Source: Carallia brachiata (taxonomy: Eukaryota; Streptophyta; Magnoliopsida; Malpighiales; Rhizophoraceae). Taken from it: a stretch of 64,000 nt of DNA. The stretch is taken from NCBI GenBank assembly GCA_021464245.1, contig JADCRB010000029.1, positions 186,001 to 250,000 of the forward strand, given 5' to 3'. Below, in pieces: positions 23,836-36,821 of the stretch. Below the pieces are notes generated by a model. That model had not been told where the DNA came from and did not search any database. It saw nothing but the letters and a program-made list of their open reading frames with translations. The translations under genes and the position numbers were made by a program. Positions within the stretch are counted from its first letter, which is position 1. Every line of letters starts with the position of its first letter.

Positions 23836-26800
23836 CTAGTTTAATAAAAGATGAGAAACCATCTGCATAGATGGCCTAGATTGTGGATCAGCACACAGGC
23901 ATCCGTTTACCAGATTCATGATGAATGCCAGTTTGGCTTGAACCTCAGGTTCGGGATCTGGCAGCCGGCGGTCCAGCAAATCATTCAATGCCATCTCCGT
24001 GTTAGCATATTGCGCCTGCAGTGCAGAGATCACATCTCCTGGATGCTTGCCTTTGATGACTTCCAATACCAATACTCCAAAGCTGTACACATCGCATTTT
24101 TCAGTCACCTTCATTGTGTAAGCAAGCTCTGCAAAATGAAAAAAAAACACAGAAAATTAACACCAGCAGACAACTCATTCAATGCTTAATGTGACTAATC
24201 ATCAAAATTTAAGCCACCTGGTGCTACATATCCATATGTGCCTGCAAGAGATGTCCAATTGGTTGACTCCTTGTTGAGAAGCTTAGCAGTGCCAAAGTCT
24301 GAAACATGTGGTTCATATTCTGAATCCAACAGAATGTTGTTGCTTGATATGTCTCTGTGAACAATCGGCGGGACGCACTCGTGGTGCAGGTACGTCAAGG
24401 CACGAGTCACGCCTTTGATCACGTTCACCCTCTTTTCCCAGTCCAATTCCCCTGCCTCCTTGTCATTTCCCAGAATCGCAGACAGGCTACCCCTCGGGAG
24501 GTACTCATAAACCAAAAACGAGTGTCGTGAATGAGAGCAAAAACCGTAGAGTTTTACAATGTTTCGATGCCTTATCTCTGTTAACGCCCTTATTTCGTTC
24601 AGGAACTCTTTCTGCTCTGCAATTTCTCCGCGGCGCAGTGAATGGAATTTCTTGACAGCAACAAGTCCCGATGACAACTCTGCTTTGTAGACGCTTCCAG
24701 ACCCGCCCCTTCCAATGCAATACATTTCATCAAAGTTCTTGGTTGCTTGAATGATCTCTTCGTACATGATTTTCCCGTCTGTTGTTGATATCGAAAACAG
24801 CTCTTCACGATCAATATCGCTTCCTCTTTTCGAGCCTTCCTTCCTTGGATGGTAACAGATAAACAACATAATGCAAGCGCTTAGAATAGCAACAGCTCCC
24901 AAAATAGGAAGAACTATAACAAGCAAAATCTTGACGCCCTTGCTTAAGCCGCTTTTTCTTTCTGAGGAATTTGGGCAAAGTGGTAGAACAGTAACATTGC
25001 CGCACAGATTTTGGTTACCCTGCAATGCTGCGTCTTGGAATACTTTGCTATTGGGAACAGGACCAGACAGCTCGTTGTATGAAAGGTCAATATGCGGTAG
25101 GCCACGCAGTTGTTCGAAAGTTGATGGAATTGAACCGCTAAGATTATTATGAGAGATATTCAGCGTTTCCAAGCTGTCTAGAGTGGAGAGTTCTTCCGGT
25201 ATGGCTCCAGAAAGTAAATTGTAGCTCAGGTCTAGCTGGCCTAGCTGAGCCAACTGGCCTAGCTGACCGGGGATCCTTCCTGTAAACTTGTTGCCGCTCA
25301 TATTCAAATAAGTCAGTCTATAGAAATTTCGAAAATTTCCCGGAATTGACTGGTTTAATCTGTTTGCGGATAAGTCCAGATACAAGAGATCTCCCAGTGA
25401 TCCCAATTCTGGAGGTATACCACCGGAAAGTTGATTGTCATTCAACGTCACCCTCACCAAAGAAGTCAACTTTCCCAATTCCTTTGGAATACTTCCAGTC
25501 AGACGATTGGAATAGAGTTCAAGTGCTTGAAGCTGAGCTGCATTTCCAATCGCAGGCGGTATGCTACCTGTAATTTTGTTGTCTCCAAGTCGTAGGGTGC
25601 CTAAACGCGGACACCTTCCCCAATTAGAAGAAATCTCACCGTAGAATTTGTTGCCCCTCAGGTCTATAAATTCCACGTTTGGATAAACTCCAAAATCTTC
25701 AGATATGTTGCCAGTGAATTGGTTATATTCAAGCCGGACTCTCTCAAAGCTTGTACAATCTTTGAAGCCTTTGGGAATTGGGCCTGACAGATTGTTGTTA
25801 TTAAGAGCTAGTCTTTCCAGAGTTTTCCTTTGGCAAATGGTTTGGGGCAAACTACCTGTGAACTGGTTTGTGTCCAATTGCAGATACTTCAAGTTGGTGA
25901 AATTTGTAATTGCCTGAGGAATTGAACCGGATAGTTGGTTGTCACGGAGAAACAAAAATTCTAAGTTAGTCAGATTACCAAAGGAAGCTGGGATAGTCCC
26001 GGTAAGTTGATTTTGAGCTAACTCTAGATCAGTAATAGAAGACAAGTTCCCTAACTCTTCGGGAATGGGCCCCGAAAGCTGATTAGAGTAGATATGGAGA
26101 AGGTTAAGACCAGTGACACCACCGAATGATGCCGGAATTTGACCAGAGAGCCTGTTTGAGTGAAAGCTTAGTTCGGTGAGAGACTTCAGGTTTCCGAATT
26201 CTTTGGGAATGGAACCAGAAAGTTGATTATTAAACATATACAAGACAGAAAGTTTTGTGAGGTTTCCAAGAGTTTTGGGAATTGGACCTGTTAGGTTGTT
26301 GGTATCCGTATAAAGTAACTGTAGATTTGACAACTTTCCCAGTTCTGGAGGTAAGGAACCAGAAAGTTCATTTTGATAGAGATAAAGATAAACCAGATTG
26401 CTCAGATTGCCCATAGAGGCAGGAATAGGACCTTCTAGTTGGTTCGTGTACAAGGCTAAGCCAGAAAGGGACCTTAACTGACCTATTTCCTCAGGAATGG
26501 GCCCATTTAATTTGTTTTCGACAAGGTGCAGGGTCTCAAGATTTGTTAGAAGGCCTATCTCTGGAGGGATGATCCCAGAAAAATTGTTAGCTGACAAGTC
26601 AAGATAAGTGAGTTTGGAAAGCTGACCAATTTCGGGGGGTATGATGCCGTAGAGTTCATTGACGGTGAGTTCAAGATATGCCAAATTAGGGAAAGACGAG
26701 AATGAGAATTCCCGGAGCGTACCTCTTAAACCTGAATTTGTAAGGTTCAACCTGATGATGCTCCCAGCACGGCTGCAAGATATGCCAAGCCAACGGCAGG

Positions 26801-27020
26801 GACTTTGGGTTTGGCTGGAGTTGGTAGCATTGCTTTGCGGCAGAGGCCACGAAGATAGGTTGGTCTGCTTCAGCTGGCTTTCAAGGCTGGACGCCCATTT
26901 AAGAAGAGCATTTGTTTCTTCCGCAGAATCGGGAGCAACGTTGGAGGAACAAAATAGGAGAATAAAGGGAACAAGGAAGACAATGAAGATTAAGCACCTA
27001 AATGTTGATATTTGCGCCAT
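23836..27020 (-). CDS. MIK2-like LRR receptor kinase, copy B (complete)
   Basis: Two exons, 27020-24218 and 24128-23836, joined by an 89-base GT-AG intron inside the APE motif, give a 1031-residue plasma-membrane receptor kinase. Domains in order: signal peptide (1 to about 29), N-terminal cap with CRWLGISC, 24 LRRs of 24 residues (about 89-665), a cysteine pair (CGN...LC), transmembrane helix 698-722, and a kinase domain from about residue 768. Active-site residues are present: glycine loop [10 protein letters not shown], Lys790 in VAVKK, HRD at 888-890 with Asn895, and DFG from Asp908. It is therefore an RD kinase expected to be active. The intron position is typical of this subfamily (XIIb, MIK2 and relatives), which senses secreted peptides and cell-wall status. 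The ligand is not deducible. It is the tandem paralogue of copy A. Confidence 0.96.
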
Positions 27021-27754
27021 GTATGGCTTTATTCTTTGGCAATCTGGGCAGTTTATGCCTCAAAGCTCCATTTTATTATAGCCAGCACCCAACGTCCAGT
27101 TTTGTCCTTCATTTATTTATTTATTTATTTTTTATTATTGTTATTATTATTTTGGAAAAAATTTAATGGCCGGATAAAAAAATTTCGAAAAATTGTTCGG
27201 AACTACAGCCAACTGGATTTATTGTGCAACCGGTTATGTCCATTATATAACGAAAAGATAAGTGATTTTTTTTCTTTCGTTTAGTTACACTCGTAATAAA
27301 GACAGTTGCACAATAAATCTAATTAATTATATTCTAATAATTTTTCTGATCACTTCTTTCGATCATGTAACAACTCACTATTATTTTTGTTGCGAGTGCC
27401 CGCCCGTGGTGGTTTTTTTTTTTTTTTGGGATACAAGGGATAAAGCTCATGTTCACTAATGTCAAAGGTTTGCGTACATCAAAAGTCGAAGGTTAAACGG
27501 GGTCGCGAACCCGCGTCAAAATAGGCGCTATAGCCCACTGCCATTCATCTGGTTTGGCTTTTAACTCGTTAAAAATATCCCGACAATCACTTTCAATGAT
27601 AATGTTGCTTGCGCGTGGTGATTACTGTCACCTAAACCATCGTTATCATTATCTCGTCAATGAACTAATGATATTAAAGTCTTTGGCCTTTTGGCAGTGC
27701 TCTCTGTAATGGACTTTGGTGGAAATCGGCACTAAGCGGCTTGGGTCATACTTA
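27021..27754. other. 5' flank and spacer of receptor copy B
   Basis: 27021-27160 matches the flank of copy A, including a TTTA/TTA microsatellite. 27160-27600 is specific to unit 2. 27605-27750 matches 3455-3595. There is no gene. Confidence 0.5.
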
Positions 27755-28366
27755 AAGGTGTTAAAATCTGATCCGATTCGATGGATTGGTTTGAATTTGT
27801 TCAAAAAAATACGATTCGAACCCGACCTGAATGATGACTTAATCCGAAATAACCTGAATCTGAATGACCCGAAAATCTTTGGGTCAAACCCGACCCAACC
27901 CTAACCCGACTTGTTTGACCTGAACTTTTTTTTTTCTTAAGGGAACAAAAAAATAAAATAAAAAAATTTACCATATTTTATATTATAAAAAGTATAGATT
28001 ATAATATTTTCAATATAAATCTTAATTATAAATTTTTTTAGAATATTTTGAGATTTTTTATAGAGTTTTAAATTTTATTTTAATTTTTTAGAATGTTTTA
28101 AAAAAAATTTCTTCAATTATTTTTCAATCATATGATTTTCTTTGATTTTTAAGAATTTTTAGTAAAATTTTTGAAATTTTTAAAATTTTTAATAAAAAAT
28201 GTCACGTCATTATTTTTGATGACGTGGCTAACCTGTGGGTTGACTCGATCTTGACCCGAATTTGAAGTAACCCAACTCAAAATAACCCGAAGATAACTTG
28301 ACCCATAAATAATCTGACCCGAAATGACCCAACTCAAACCCGATCTGATGACACATTTTAACACTT
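27755..28366. mobile_element. hAT-like non-autonomous element, unit 2 only
   Basis: The ends AAGGTGTTAAAATCTG and CAGATTTTAACACTT-like sequence form inverted repeats (left AGGTGTTAAAATCTG, complement of right AAGTGTTAAAATGTG). The sub-terminal GACCCGA/ACCCGACC repeats are typical of a common plant MITE family. Unit 1 has the uninterrupted site at about 3590-3600. The flanks (CATACTTA and ATAATCTT) are only an approximate target duplication. Confidence 0.6.
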
Positions 28367-30715
28367 ATAATCTTACCCCACTCAAGAAAACTGTGAGCTC
28401 GGGTATATAAAATTGGAGCCCCTTTGTTTGACATAGAAACAAAAGGTTTTACGAGCTTGTTGGTTCAACTATTGACCTGGAAAAAAACAAAAAAACAACC
28501 AAAAAAAAAAAGTGACTGGTGTCTAGACTAGGAAGGGATAGATAATGGTGGGTCTCACCACTTTGTGATTTTTTTTTTTCAAATAATAAGATTTGTTAGT
28601 AAAATTTGCAATAATATAGTGTAAATTAGGAACAATCAATGTATAATTTGCAATAAATTTATTGTAGATTGTATAAAACTTATAGATTTTCACTATCTTG
28701 TTGCAAATTTTACATCTTTTTTAAAAAAAAAAAGTGATTAGATAATTCAATTCTAATACCCCGACATGTAAGAATTTTATTTTTTCAATTTACGTATATT
28801 ACACATAAATTTATGTCAATTATCTTTATAAATGTGATGCCTATTTCTTATCAATTATAATTCTCATTTCTGTATCTTTAAGTCTGTTACAAATTAAATT
28901 TAATTATTACACACAAACTCATTTAAAAAATAAAAAAAAATTAGTATAACCTGTCATAGATTAAAAAAATTAATATGATCTATCATAGATTTTACTGCGT
29001 GACCCTCTCTTCTCTCTCCCTCCCCACCCCGTCCAAAGCGGCAAAGCCTCTGTCCTTCTAACATTTCTCATCAGTGATTGGTCGTCGAAATTCCATAGCG
29101 ATGGTCAAAGTAATGCAACTTAATTGCACCGCCGTCCAAGTTTGAAGAAAACGAGCTCGTTGAATTTTCTGTACCACGGCATAGAAACATGGGGTGGGAA
29201 GTGCGAACATAGCGTATTTTAAACCGTAAAGCGAGAAAGCATGGCTGCAGAGGATCTCTGACTTTGGCATTTGTAAATGAGAAAAATTAGAAGGATATTA
29301 AAAATAATTATTAAGTAGTTATGAATGGTAAAAAAAAATTTCAGTAAAATTTTTTTAAAAAAATTAAAATTTAAGGTAATACTAATTAGAATTTAAGATA
29401 ATATTACATATGTTAAGAATTTAATTTAAAATTTTTGTTAATTTTTAAAGATTAAACTTATTTTTATGATTAATATATAATTATTTTTTATGTACTCATA
29501 ACATGACTCAATTATTGCTAAGCCTTTGTATTTAGCCACGTTGCAAGAATATTCCCGAAAAAAAAAAAGTTAGCAACATAATGACAATAACAACAACAAT
29601 GAAGGCGGGCTCAGCTTAAGTAGGGAGAGAAGTATTCTCTCACTTCAGTAGATGGAAATTCGAATTCTTACTCAGTTCTCATGTCTCTTCTTTTCTAATG
29701 TCTAAATATGGACTTCCCAGCCATTAAGCAATAGATGAAAAAAAAAAACTTTATTTTACAAATATATAAAATTAAAAAAATTAGTTTATTAAAAAAATTT
29801 AACTACGTAATAATTTAGTGAAAGACACATGTAGAACACATAATTATATCAAAAAGCCTATATGCTATTTTTTTCAATTCATTAGGTGCATTCGATATAT
29901 TACATAATCGTAAAATAGTAAGAGATAAGCTAATCTTATCTTTAATAAGGTACAGTACGATTAACACATACGTCTACTAGCTACTGCATTACTTACATCG
30001 TTGCATTGAGTTGTTTCCAAATTTTCTCTTTTAAAAAATTGTAAATTTAACTTTAACCGAACGATAAGTGGGTTCGCCCCTATCCACTTGCTACACCAGA
30101 GATCGAGTGGTTGACACAAGAGGCCACGAATTTGGCGAAAAGGACAAGTGTGTTCTATGTAAAAGCAAGAAGGTATGATCCTCCTAAATTCAATTGCTAA
30201 CCCCGTACCTTTGAAATGAATGATAGGTTGAGATTTATCCACGTTTTTTTTTTTTCATAGAAACAAATTTATGAATAATATGTTACCTAAAAATATTGAC
30301 AAAGAAACTCAAAATAAGTCTCCGTCTATCTGAATTTATATTTAGATTGGATTTCTGGGGGGTTTTCTTTTTCCATTTCAGAGACAAGAATCTATATTTA
30401 GAACACAATTGACAAAATGACTCTAAGCTACGAACCTAACCTTGAACTTAAGGTTAATTCAGGACTCTCTCAGAATCTCTCATCATGCCGTTTAGAGTTA
30501 CGTGGGTGTTTTAGCCCACATTTCAAGCACTGCCTCCTCTTATGCGTCTCATTATTATTAAAAACAACTAATGACAATACTTTGTAGGTTTATAAATAAG
30601 ATCAGATCACCTACGTTCAAAAGTAATTGTATCTCTACTATATTTAGACTGTTTTATTGTTAAAAATACCCTCAGATTGACTTGAATATCAGAGTTTTAT
30701 TGTCAAAATAAAAAA
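28367..30715. other. Duplicated non-coding spacer, unit 2
   Basis: It matches unit 1 at about 3600-4085 and 5104-7250 in order. The junction near 28830 is the empty site of the unit 1 element at 4086-5103. No gene is supported. Confidence 0.6.
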
Positions 30716-30921
30716 GTTTGGTATCCAAACTTTGGTATTCATATTTGATATCCATATTGTGACGAACTTATTCATTTTTATAATAAGTTTGATAAAATAT
30801 GATATAAAAAATTAACACATTATTTTTTGTTACAAAAATAATAAGCATAATTACATCAAATTCGTCACAAAAATTACACATCATATGTGTATCATCTAAA
30901 TAACAGTGTATGTATACCAAA
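30716..30921. mobile_element. Small MITE, unit 2 only
   Basis: Inverted ends GTTTGGTATCCA and (complement) GTTTGGTATACA bound about 206 AT-rich bases that are missing from unit 1 at about 7250. There is no coding content. Confidence 0.6.
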
Positions 30922-32228
30922 CCAATCTCTTGTTGAAATCACCCTAAGACTCTTAACCATTTGTCCTCTGGCACGTTCAAAACCCAAACAATACCCAACA
31001 TCCGACCGGTAATTTCCTCATCAAGTATGAAATCGTATGTAAAATATTCTTAATCGTGTACCAACGCAAGTGTATACTAGATTGATTTTGATACTAATTA
31101 GAATATTCAAAGTTATAAATGTCAATATGTTTGGTTTGTTGGATGTTCTAAGGCAATAGACCAGACAACACGGGATAGTCCTCTCCCATATTTCATTTCC
31201 TCAAGTAATCGGCAGACTCTAAAATTTTAACCAACAAATTCTCGACGATATAAGATTGACTGTCAATGTTGATACAGAAGGTGGTTGATGATTAAGTTTT
31301 CTGCTTTCCAGAAAAAATATCAAGATCTATTTGATTTTTCAAATGAAACAGGATAATTATGCAATCCACCATTTTCCACTCAAAAAAATAAAAAGGGATG
31401 CAATCCTCCCTCAAACAAATAAGGTCATCTCAAATTACGTAAGAATGGGGAAACCTCTAACTAAAATTCTTAGTTACACATTATTAGATTGTCTATAACA
31501 GATCACTATTTGTGAATTGCCGTAAGACCTATTACAATCCAAAACCATGCAAACATGATATATTTCCGGTTTTTATTGGTTATGGATTTCAGAAGTCTTT
31601 CTATATAAGAGTTCAAGGATTTTGAATGAAAGTGTTCCTATGTATTTAAGAGATCGATCGGTTAAAATATAAGTTTGACGATTAAATTTATATGAATAGG
31701 CCTTAATAATTTAAATTGATTATGAAAGGTATATTTTGATGCAAATAATAAAAAAAAAATTTAGTACTTTAACAAAGACGGTAAGTAAAAAGATTATAAA
31801 CTTATGTGGACAATGATGTAATTTGATGGTAACAATATTTTTTATAAATTGATATATATTAATATAACTGTAACTTGCAATCCTATCAGAACATTAGCCT
31901 TAAGTGAGATAGTTGTTAGCTGAGATTTCCAAATTCTAACTGAAAAATCGGAGAGATTCCGTCTCCAGTATCCTTATTCACCAGGCTCCTTCCCCATCAT
32001 AAAAGATATTCTCCATTAAGAGTAACAAAAAACTTGCAATCCTATCTTACTTCTCTTGAATTAAGTGCATAATATTGACATTGGTCAGAAATAGCTGACT
32101 TTGAGAAGTCATTCTAACAAAAATGAGTTGTTAGGTGAGGGACAGAGAGATGCTGCTATCTTAGACTAATCAAGTATTGAAAGCCTATTATCCATTTAAG
32201 GCCATACAATTTTCAGCTGCACAGCCGC
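30922..32228. other. Duplicated non-coding spacer, unit 2
   Basis: It matches 7255-7720, 9105-9640 and 10890-11130 of unit 1. It contains the empty sites for the Mutator-like element (near 31390-31435) and the retro-insertion (31983-31998). Confidence 0.65.
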
Positions 32229-32429
32229 CTACCTACGATGTCTTACGAATCGTTGCCAATACCAGTGCCGTTCCCACACAACATACATTGACTCCAACCG
32301 GATTCTTCTGTCTCGGGCAAGAAAAGTACAATAAAAATCGTCATCAAGGCTACCCAACCAGGATAGAATAGGAATGCGCTGAATCTTAAGTAGCAAAGCA
32401 TGGTCAAGAAAATTTGTGCCAGCACAAAC

Positions 32430-33044
32430 TGTTAGGTATATACGTTGTCTTGTATTGCAAAATAAAGGAACATTTCTTTTGTCTTCTTCAGGCTGCAAAG
32501 TCTTTTGAAATGGAAAAGTAATTTGAGTCCAAAACATGCCATTGAAGAGAACTTTTTTGGCTTGGAGTGATTTCCGCGTGCGTGTGGGGTAAGATTATTT
32601 AATACACAATCTTATGCAATCTCATGCACGTGGATAAAATTGATTTGGCCAAATCCTTTTGAAGACTTTTTCTTTGTATGCTCATTTGTTATAAATAGAG
32701 CATGGACAGAAGACGTTGAGAGGCAAGAGGAAGAGAGTGACAAAATAGCTTGATATAAGGGAAGTTTATTTTGTAGTTTAACTCTTGGGTTGAGAGTGGT
32801 GTATAAGGGATTTGGGATTGGGATGGATTGTGAGTCAATCTCAGTGTTTACACTTGTATAAATTATTCTCTCATAGTAAAGAGTGGTTACTCTCCGTGGA
32901 CGTAGGCAAGAATTGTTGAACCACGTAAATTTTTTGTGTGCACGTATTTCACATCTTACTTATTTTTCTTTCCATTAAATTTAAGTTGCGTGCAAATTTA
33001 TAATTGAGTCTCAAGCTTTCCTTGCAAAAGGATCAAACCCAACA
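32430..33044 (+). repeat. Left LTR of the gag-only Copia element
   Basis: 615 bases, TG...CA ends, nearly identical to 34623-35238. A TATAAATAG promoter box at 32690-32698 would start the element's RNA. Confidence 0.93.
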
Positions 33045-33046
33045 AG

Positions 33047-33058
33047 TGGTATCAGAGC
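33047..33058 (+). other. Primer-binding site (initiator Met-tRNA)
   Basis: TGGTATCAGAGC, two bases after the left LTR, is complementary to the 3' end of plant initiator methionine tRNA, the usual Copia primer. Confidence 0.9.
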
Positions 33059-33101
33059 TGGTTTAGTAGTCTGTGGGAGATTCAATTATTTTTTAGCACA
33101 C

Positions 33102-34399
33102 ATGACGACTGTCAATTCCATTCTTTCAGTCGAAAAATTTAATGGAAAGGGGAGTTTTACTCTTTGGCAAAGAAGAGTAAAAGACATCCTAATTCAACAA
33201 GGCCTAGCTGGTGCGTTGAAAGGAGAGGATGGGAGGCCACCCAAGATGGAGGATCATACGTGGGATGAATTAAAGTCGAAATGTGTCAGTACTATTCGGC
33301 TTTGCATTGCTGATAACATTATTAATAATGTTATGGATGAGGATTCAGCACCAAATATATGGAAGAAATTGGAAAAACTCTATATGGCCAAGAGTTTGAC
33401 CAATAAATTACATCTAAAGCGACAATTGTATCGGCTAAAGATGGAGGACGGTGCTGACCTGATTGAACACATGAACGTGTTCAATGGAATTCTAGATCAA
33501 CTTCAAAAGCTTGATGTTAAAGTTGAGGAAGAAGATAAGGCTCTATTACTTCTCACCTCACTTCCTGATTCATACGACAATTTGGTAACCACTTTACTGT
33601 ATGGTAAAGATACAGTAAATTTGGAGCAAGTACAGGCAGTACTATTATCCCACAATATCCAGAAAAAACAAAATTTGGATGAGGAGGGACATGGTAATAC
33701 ACTAGTGGTTCGTGTTGACAATCGAGAAGGTAAACTTGGCAAGGGATCTAGATGCAATAGGTCTGGACCAAAGGACCAGAGACAGGGCGTGCAGTGCTAC
33801 AAATACAAAGAATTTGGTCATATCAAAAGAAATTGTCCTCACAGAAATAAGAAGGATGATGACAATTCTTTGGTCGTTGTAGGTGATGGAGAAGTCCTTA
33901 CAGTCTCCAAAGATGGTGATACTATTTCTCGTGAATGGATACTAGATTCTGCATGTGTGTTACATGCGTGCTTCAAGAGAGAGTATTTTCTTTCGCTTCA
34001 AGAAAGGAAATCAGGGGTTATTTCCTTGGGCGATGGTTCCACCTGTGACATCAAGGGTGTTGGAAGGTGAAAATAAAAATGTTTGATGGAGCGGAGCGTG
34101 CCTTTGACAGTGTGGCATATGTCCCAAGGTTGAAGAAAAATCTAATATCACTTAGCTTGTTAGACTCCATGGGCTATCGATATTCAGCTGGAGATGGAGC
34201 TATGACAGTCAAGCAAGGCCACAGGGTCCTGATGAAACGAGAAAAGTATCGAGGATTATATCGTCTGGTTGGGAGTACAATTATTTCCAAAACCTCGACG
34301 GATAAGAGTAATGTGTGTACACTGGCTGCAGACGATGGTAAGGAAAAAATTCCTATTGGTTGGGAGGACAGATGGAGGGTTCTCTCAAGTATTAACTAA
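33102..34399 (+). CDS. Copia gag with partial protease, frameshifted
   Basis: The first frame (33102-34070, 322 codons) is a Copia capsid protein (UBN2/DUF4219 type: FNGKGSFTLWQRRVKDIL near the start, then LLLTSLPDSYDNL). It is followed by a zinc knuckle (about residues 228-241) in which the second Cys of the CCHC set is Tyr (CYKY...GH....C), and by the protease active-site region WILDSAC. A single missing G near 34070 (AGGTGA where AGGGTGA is expected) shifts into a second frame (34067-34399) that continues the protease and pre-integrase region (PRLKKNLISLSLLDSMG). Coding then stops. The element is therefore no longer able to make an intact gag-protease product. Confidence 0.85.
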
Positions 34400-34622
34400 T
34401 GAAGTTAATGAGCTACACATAATTATTGGCCAAATTATTCAAAACAGGTGGAGTACAAGACCCATTCCTGTTTTAATTATGTGTAGCAGGGATGTCGAAG
34501 GCCAATGAAAATTTTCTATGTTGCATTATTTGCAACAGGTGGAGCTTTCATGGTTTAGTGGAAGCTTGTCTTAACAACTCTCGGTCAAGGATATTTTGCA
34601 ATTTCAAGACAATGTGGAGATT

Positions 34623-35238
34623 TGTTAGGTATATACGTTGTCTTGTATTGCAAAATAAAGGAACAATTCTTTTGTCTTCTTCAGGCTGCAAAGTCTTTTG
34701 AAATGGAAAAGTAATTTGAGTCCAAAGCATGCCATTGAAGAGAACTTTTTTGGCTTGGAGTGGTTTCCGCGTGCGTGTGGGGTAAGATTATTTAATACAC
34801 AATCTTTTGCAATCTCATGCGCGTGGATAAAGTTGATTTGGCCAAATCCTTTTGAAGACTTTTTCTTTGTATGCTCATTTGTTATAAATAGAGCATGGAC
34901 AGAAGACGTTGAGAGGCAAGAGGAAGAGAGTGACAAAATAGCTTGATATAAGGGAAGTTTATTTTGTAGTTTAACTCTTGGGATGAGAGTGGTGTATAAG
35001 GGATTTGGGATTGGGATGGATTGTGAGTCAATCTCAGTGTTTACACTTGTATAAATTATTCTCTCATAATAAAGAGTGGTTACTCTCCGTGGACGTAGGC
35101 AAGAATTTGCTGAACCACGTAAATTTCTTGTGTGCACGTATTTCACATCTTACTTATTTTTCTTTCTATTAAATTTAAGTTGCGTACAAATTTATAATTG
35201 AGTCTCAAGCTTTCCTTGCAAAAGGATCAAACCCAACA
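34623..35238 (+). repeat. Right LTR of the gag-only Copia element
   Basis: 616 bases, pairing with 32430-33044. The purine-rich AATGTGGAGATT just before it (34611-34622) is the likely plus-strand primer site. Confidence 0.93.
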
Positions 35239-35475
35239 CAAACGTGACGGCAAAATTTATAGCCATGATTTGGCCCGCAGGAAAAATTTTATAGGAAATA
35301 TTTCGCTTGGAATAAGCCAACCTAGAGGGCCCCAAGACCAACCAAAACCAGCTGCACATATGCAAATTAAAATTAGTACTAGTATTACACAGCGCTTTGA
35401 TATTTGCTTGCTGCTTGAAACAACAGTTGCAGCAGCAAGCACTCTAGCCACCGCAACCTTCACAAAAATTGCAAT

Positions 35476-36821
35476 CTTAAATTAAGTTGAAACAATGAAA
35501 TTTTCAAGCAAATAATAAAAAAAGAGAATATATATATATAATCATAAATCTACCATCATAAATGTAAGTCTTTTGGATCTTAAAACTAAATATAATCATA
35601 CAAATAAATATTAAATAACATACCTAAAATTAGCAAAAATTAATTCTGAACTCGTTGATGCATCTATATAGTTCACCTTAATCGATTTCTCTCTCATGCT
35701 TAATCACACGCCTCGCCTTTGGATGGAGTTTTCTTGTGTATAAAAAAGATAGAGGATATATATATAATATGTATGTGCAAGTTTAGACTTAATTTAGTAT
35801 GTCTATCAATACTGAAATCAATGATCGGTGTTGATTTATTTAATTGATTATTTATTTATTAATCGGATCACATTATGAATATTCCGTAACATACGTATTC
35901 TTTGAGCCTACTTCAAGAATAATAATTGAGAATATTTTAATATTCTCCCACTTGGTACTTCAAGAATATGAATTGAGAATATTTTAATATTCTCCCACTT
36001 GGTTCGATTACAATCCATCAATTTAATTGTTATGCACAAATAATGATAATAACTAATCTCTTGCCATTTCGTCATAAAAACACAACATGATGAACTGTTC
36101 AATGTGAATTATGGTGGTCATATCCTATTAATTCAGAGTATTCCCTTTTATATACCATAACACTTGCAATTCATCATATGAGGTTTATAAGGTATACATA
36201 TGAAATATAATTTTATAATAGTCTACAAAAAAGTCTTAATAAAACTTTTCTATTAACCTTAAAACTAGAGCTTGGAGATAACTATTATCTCCTCATGATA
36301 TCTATCACGACATGATAATTCTCATCTTCCCATGATTTTATTCACGACATGATTCTGATAACACTTATTTTCTATGATCATCTATCACTTGATCTAGATA
36401 AGTCTTATCTACCCACGATCCTTAGGCATGCACGATCTAATGAACATTATCTCGATACTTGGCCAACAGGATAGAGCCACACCTGCATATCCCCACGTTC
36501 CACATGTCATAAGAGACTTGGTGCCACGCAGTGCGATACAGTGCTATGCAAACTTTGCCAAGATCCAATCTTATATTTTGAGCTCTTAGCCCAAGCTCAT
36601 AGTCCATCTAATAGAGCCCACGAATAAGTAGCCCAACATCCTCTATCTAGTCTAAGCTTTGATCTGCCTTAGGACCCATATGCATCTACATTGATCCTCT
36701 TAACTCTCACCTTGCCTCAAGGAGTACCAAATCAATTCAAAATCTCATACTCAAAATTAGTGCGAGGTACCACCAACTCCAACATGTTAAGTGTTCAAGA
36801 GACTAACACCAAGAGTAATAC
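35476..36821. other. Unit 2-specific block between transporter exon remnants
   Basis: About 1.3 kb replacing exons 2-3 and introns of the transporter. It is AT-rich on the left and less so on the right (36430-36800), and contains a 47-base direct duplication. It may be transposon-derived, perhaps a solo LTR, but I could not identify ends or a target duplication. Confidence 0.45.
35909..36002. repeat. Tandem duplication of a 47-base unit
   Basis: Units 35909-35955 and 35956-36002 both run from TACTTCAAGAAT to TCTCCCACTTGG and differ at very few positions. Confidence 0.9.

Larger units (their letters stand above)
32430..35238 (+). mobile_element. Gag-only Copia LTR retrotransposon (2.8 kb, non-autonomous)
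   Basis: Two LTRs (32430-33044 and 34623-35238) begin TGTTAG and end CCAACA. The 5-base target duplication CAAAC lies at 32425-32429 and 35239-35243, and the empty site is preserved in unit 1 (about 11300). A primer-binding site for initiator Met-tRNA follows the left LTR. The interior encodes gag and the start of protease only. Integrase, reverse transcriptase and RNase H are absent, so movement would need a helper. The LTRs differ at about 13 of 616 positions by hand count, which points to an insertion on the order of a million years ago under usual plant rates (inference). It lies antisense to the transporter remnant. Confidence 0.93.
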
